Shown here: in pieces, positions 60,935 to 64,000 of the stretch
Layout: the number at the start of each line of letters is the position of its first letter
Numbering within the stretch: the first letter of the stretch is position 1
NCBI GenBank assembly: GCA_018380885.1
Contig: JAGZSY010000028.1
Span: forward strand, 1-64,000
DNA from: Enterocloster asparagiformis
Lineage (GTDB): Bacteria; Bacillota; Clostridia; Lachnospirales; Lachnospiraceae
Direction: 5' to 3'
Length of the DNA: 64,000 bases
Position numbers and translations under genes: made by a program
The notes under the pieces: model-generated
Told to the model about the DNA's origin: nothing
The model's input: only the letters and a program-made list of their open reading frames with translations
Database searches by the model: none

Positions 60935-62710
60935 CTATATCTGAAATTGCGCCTGGTACAGGCGGTAGTAAAATCCCTGCTGTTCCATCAGCTCCCCGTG
61001 GCGCCCCTGCTCCACGATCCGTCCCTGGTCCACCACCAGGATCGCGTCAGCGTTGCGGATGGTGGAGAGCCTGTGGGCGATGACAAAGCACGTCTTGTCC
61101 CGCATGAGCCGCCGCATGGCCGCCTGTATCTTAAGCTCCGTCTCCGTGTCCACGTTGGAGGTGGCCTCGTCCAGAATCAGGATGCGGGCGTCTAGCAGCA
61201 TGGCCCTGGCAATGGTCAGAAGCTGCTTCTGCCCTTTGGACAGACTGGCCCCGTCCTCGGTCAGCACCGTGTCGTAACCCTGGGGCAGCTTCTCGATAAA
61301 GCCGTCCGCCATGGCCATCCGGGCGGCTCTCCTCACATCCTCCATGGAGGCGTTTGGGCTCCCGTAGGCCAAATTTTCGTACACAGTGCCGGTGAACAGC
61401 CAGCTGTCCTGCAGCACCATGGCGAAATTGGCCCGCAGGCTCTTTCTGGACACAGACCGCACCGGCTGCCCGTCCACCAGCAGCAGCCCCCGGTCCGTGT
61501 CGTAAAAGCGCATGAGCAGGTTGATCAGCGTGGTTTTTCCCGCCCCGGTAGGCCCTACAATGGCCACCAGCGCCCCGGAAGGCGCGTGGAGTGAGAGGTC
61601 GCGGATCACCGGCCTCTGGGGCTCGTAGCCGAAGGTGATACGGTCAAAATCCACCTCCCCCTTCCGGCAGGCCAGCTCCCCCGCGTCTCCGCCCTCATCC
61701 GCGGTCTCGGCCGTCTCATCCAGCAGCATAAAAATGCGCTCCGCGGCCGCCAGAGAGGATTGCAGTTCTCCGATGATGTTGGCGAACTCATTGATGGGCC
61801 CGGAAAATTTGCGGGAGTACAGCACAAAGGAGGAGATGTGCCCCACGGTCAAGGAGCCGCCCAGGTACAGCAGCGCGCCGAACACGCTGATCAGCGTCAG
61901 GGAAAGGTTGTTGACGAAATTGACGCAGGCGCCCACGATATTGCCGTAATAATCCGCCCGGTATCCGGCCCTGGCAGCCTCCCCGTTCTTCTCCCCAAAG
62001 GTCTCCACGGCGCTCTCCTCCCGGCAGTAGGCCGCCAGCGTCTCCTTGCCCGTGACCATCTCCTCCGCATACCCGTTCAACTCCCCCAGGGAGACGGAGC
62101 GCGCGCGAAACAGCGGGCGGGTCCTGCCCGTAATCTGTTTGGTCATGAAAATGGAGAGGGGCACCGTGACGGCGAACACAAGCACCAGCTGCCGCGAGAT
62201 GCGCACCATCATGGACAGCGCCCCGACCACGGTGATGACCGTGGTCATCATCTGTACCGCGTCGTGGGACAACGAACTGTTGATGGTGTCGATGTCGTAG
62301 GAGATGCGGCTGATCACATCTCCGGTAGACCTGGTGTCAAAATACCCCACTGGCAGATCCATCAGATGGTCGAACACATCCTTGCGCATGCGCCGCACGA
62401 TGCGCTGGCTGACGTGGATCATCAGGGCTGCCAGGCTGTAGGAGCAGACAAAGGCCGCCCCGTAGCAGGCGATCATCCATTTCGCATAGTAGAACACCCG
62501 TTCAAAATCCACCCGGCCCGGTCCGGGGCTGATGGCGTCCACCGCGTAGCCGCTGAGCATGGGGCCGGCCAGGGCCAGCAGGTTTCCTACCACCGCCAGC
62601 CCCACGGCCAGGCCCAGGTACCACCGCTCCGCGGCCAGGTAATTGCCCAGCCTTTTTAAGGTTTTCCAGTTGAGGCGTTCCCGATTTTTTCTCTCACCCA
62701 TCCCCGTCAC
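60935..62710 (-). CDS. ABC exporter subunit (membrane and ATPase, consensus site partner)
   Basis: 591 aa. Six-segment ABC_membrane domain (about 1-320) and ATPase (330-591). Walker A GPTGAGKTT, signature variant LSKGQKQL, Walker B ILILDEATSNVD with the catalytic Glu, and H-loop IAHRLS. Pairs with the gene at 62707, as both are exporters in tandem. The partner has a degenerate catalytic residue, typical of heterodimeric exporters such as BmrCD or TM287/288. Overlaps the upstream gene by 4 bp (translational coupling). Likely drug or lipid export; substrate unknown. Confidence 0.92.
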   Translation of the reverse strand: MTGMGERKNRERLNWKTLKRLGNYLAAERWYLGLAVGLAVVGNLLALAGPMLSGYAVDAISPGPGRVDFERVFYYAKWMIACYGAAFVCSYSLAALMIHVSQRIVRRMRKDVFDHLMDLPVGYFDTRSTGDVISRISYDIDTINSSLSHDAVQMMTTVITVVGALSMMVRISRQLVLVFAVTVPLSIFMTKQITGRTRPLFRARSVSLGELNGYAEEMVTGKETLAAYCREESAVETFGEKNGEAARAGYRADYYGNIVGACVNFVNNLSLTLISVFGALLYLGGSLTVGHISSFVLYSRKFSGPINEFANIIGELQSSLAAAERIFMLLDETAETADEGGDAGELACRKGEVDFDRITFGYEPQRPVIRDLSLHAPSGALVAIVGPTGAGKTTLINLLMRFYDTDRGLLLVDGQPVRSVSRKSLRANFAMVLQDSWLFTGTVYENLAYGSPNASMEDVRRAARMAMADGFIEKLPQGYDTVLTEDGASLSKGQKQLLTIARAMLLDARILILDEATSNVDTETELKIQAAMRRLMRDKTCFVIAHRLSTIRNADAILVVDQGRIVEQGRHGELMEQQGFYYRLYQAQFQI

Positions 62711-64000
62711 GCTCCCATCTGCGAGCGGACAATGCCGCGGTATGCCTCGCAGTCCGCCAATAGCTGTTCATGGCTCCCCAGGCCCGCCGCCCTGCCGTTC
62801 TGCAGGACCAGGATGCGGTCCGCGTGGAGGATGGAGCTGACCCGCTGGGCCACGATCACCTTGGTGGTGAACGGATAGCGCTCCGCCAGGGCGGCCCGCA
62901 GCCTGGCGTCGGTCCTGTAGTCCAGCGCGCTGGAGGAGTCGTCCAGAATGAGGATTTCCGGCTCCCCCGCCAGGGCCCGGGCGATGAGCAGGCGCTGCTT
63001 CTGACCGCCGCTTAAATTGGCGCCGCGGATATTTAACGCTCCCTCCAGCTCCCCGGACCTGCCCCGCACAAACTCCTCGGCCTGGGCCGTCTCCAGGGCT
63101 TTGTCCACCGCCCCGGCGGGCAGGTTCCGCCGCAGCCGCACATTTTCCAGGATGCTGTCCTTAAAAATCACATCGTTCTGAAATACCACGCCGAACTTTT
63201 CCCGCAGCTCCTTTAAGCCGTAGGAGCGCACATCCCGGCCCCCGATCTGCACCTGACCGCCGGTGGCGTCGTAAAACCGCAGCAGCAGCTTGAGCAGCGT
63301 GGATTTCCCCGCGCCGGTGGCGCCAATGATGCCCAATGTCTCCCCACGCTTCAGGCAGAAGCTGATGTCCTCCAGATTCTTTTTTCCCGGCGTGTAGCCG
63401 AAATCCACGTGTGAAAAGCGGATGTGCCAGGAAGTCTCCTCCTGTTTTTCCCCCTGCGTCACCGGCAGCGCGTCCTCCATGGACAGCACCGCCTCGATGC
63501 GGTCGGCGGAGGCGATTCCCCGGGAGAGTATGGCGATCATCTTGGAGATGGACAGCAGCGCGTTGAGGATGATGGTAAAATATGTCAAAAAGGCCAGTAT
63601 TTTCCCGATCTCCGTGGCGCCTGAGCTGACCCGGTAAGCGCCGGCCACCACCACGGCCACCAGCCCCAGATTCAGCACCAGATTCATAACCGGGTTGATC
63701 ACCGCCATGGTCAGTCCCGCGGCCTTCTCCCGCTGCACCACCTGGTCGTTGACGTCCGCGAAGCGCTCCTTCTCCCAGTCCTCCTTGGACAGGGCCTTGA
63801 TCACCCGGATGCCGGCGATATTTTCCCGCACGGACATCACCAGCCGGTCCAAAGCCTTTTGCAGCTGACCGTACATGGGCACGCTCTTTCTCGACACCGC
63901 CACCACCACCACGCCCAGGATTCCCAGCGCTGCCAACAGAATACAGGCCAGGTGGGCGTCCAGTGTCATTGTGATAAACAGTCCGCCGAGCAGCAAAAGG
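62707..64000 (-). CDS. ABC exporter subunit with degenerate ATPase site (5' end outside the window)
   Basis: At least 430 residues; the N-terminus lies beyond the right edge. The visible part has the end of the membrane domain (NIAGIRVIKALSKEDWEKERF), Walker A GATGAGKST, Q-loop FQNDVIF, signature LSGGQKQR, and Walker B ILILDDSSSALD, where Asp replaces the catalytic Glu. In heterodimeric exporters this is the degenerate half. H-loop position reads VAQRVSS, with Gln instead of His, which also fits a degenerate site. Upstream in the same operon of the subunit at 60935. Confidence 0.92.
   Translation of the reverse strand, partial: LLLLGGLFITMTLDAHLACILLAALGILGVVVVAVSRKSVPMYGQLQKALDRLVMSVRENIAGIRVIKALSKEDWEKERFADVNDQVVQREKAAGLTMAVINPVMNLVLNLGLVAVVVAGAYRVSSGATEIGKILAFLTYFTIILNALLSISKMIAILSRGIASADRIEAVLSMEDALPVTQGEKQEETSWHIRFSHVDFGYTPGKKNLEDISFCLKRGETLGIIGATGAGKSTLLKLLLRFYDATGGQVQIGGRDVRSYGLKELREKFGVVFQNDVIFKDSILENVRLRRNLPAGAVDKALETAQAEEFVRGRSGELEGALNIRGANLSGGQKQRLLIARALAGEPEILILDDSSSALDYRTDARLRAALAERYPFTTKVIVAQRVSSILHADRILVLQNGRAAGLGSHEQLLADCEAYRGIVRSQMGA

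Noticed and set aside
1..64000. CRISPR array, tRNA, rRNA, IS element or prophage
   Set aside because: No regularly spaced repeats, no tRNA cloverleaf with TTCGA-type arm that I could identify, no rRNA stretch, no transposase or integrase motifs.

Overview
The window reads as chromosome from a GC-rich, spore-forming Firmicute, most likely a gut Lachnospiraceae (Enterocloster/Hungatella/Lachnoclostridium-like). The reasons are SpoIVA, a CNNM-CBS-CorC protein beside the rplS-lepB-rbgA-rnhB cluster, Gram-positive lipoproteins, YesMN-type signalling and A/T-rich sigma-A promoters between GC-rich genes. The family placement is inference. Nearly all genes lie on the minus strand; prs, the hybrid kinase/lipoprotein pair and the AraR-type regulator are on plus. 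No rRNA, tRNA, CRISPR array, transposase, integrase or phage gene was seen.

Layout. (1) 1-9.2 kb: alaS, an LprI-domain membrane protein, a tandem Mop protein, RNase HI, a beta-CASP nuclease-like protein, spoIVA and a small HD hydrolase. (2) 9.3-14.2 kb: a complete branched-chain amino-acid ABC operon (livJ-H-M-G-F) behind a near-perfect promoter whose -10 box lies in a 19-bp palindrome. (3) 14.3-20.6 kb: DUF6472-der-plsY-gpsA, then divergent prs, pgeF and yraN. (4) 20.7-25.1 kb: a GntR/FadR regulator, a LarA-like nickel-pincer racemase homologue and a membrane alpha/beta hydrolase; regulator promoter and racemase leader share a near-identical 13-bp motif. (5) 25.2-34.8 kb: housekeeping genes rnhB, rbgA, lepB, rplS, a CorC/HlyC-type protein, trmD, mutS and miaB. 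(6) 35.0-37.6 kb: a metal-efflux operon made of a free HMA metallochaperone, a PIB-2 type ATPase and a SmtB/CadC-type repressor, with palindromes just after a consensus promoter. (7) 37.6-41.5 kb: an AT-richer insert with a possible 17-codon minigene on minus and, divergent, a hybrid histidine kinase followed by a solute-binding lipoprotein with no permease or ATPase.

(8) 41.5-56.0 kb is an L-arabinose region: araD-araB-araA plus a YtfQ/YtfR/YtfT/YjfF-like sugar ABC transporter in one long minus-strand unit, a divergent AraR-type repressor, and a sensor kinase / sugar-binding lipoprotein / AraC-type response regulator cassette. (9) 56.1-59.9 kb: ykoFEDC-type thiamine-precursor (HMP) ECF transporter under a TPP riboswitch. 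(10) 59.9-64 kb: a heterodimeric ABC exporter (first subunit cut by the right edge) and an acyltransferase-3 membrane protein.

The most unusual parts are the orphan kinase + lipoprotein cassette with its adjacent minigene (37.6-41.5 kb), the GntR/LarA/hydrolase cluster with its shared motif, and the mutS/trmD junction, where the usual neighbours of both genes are missing. Promoters, operators and hairpins were read by eye; homologies rest on recognised motifs, since no database search was possible.
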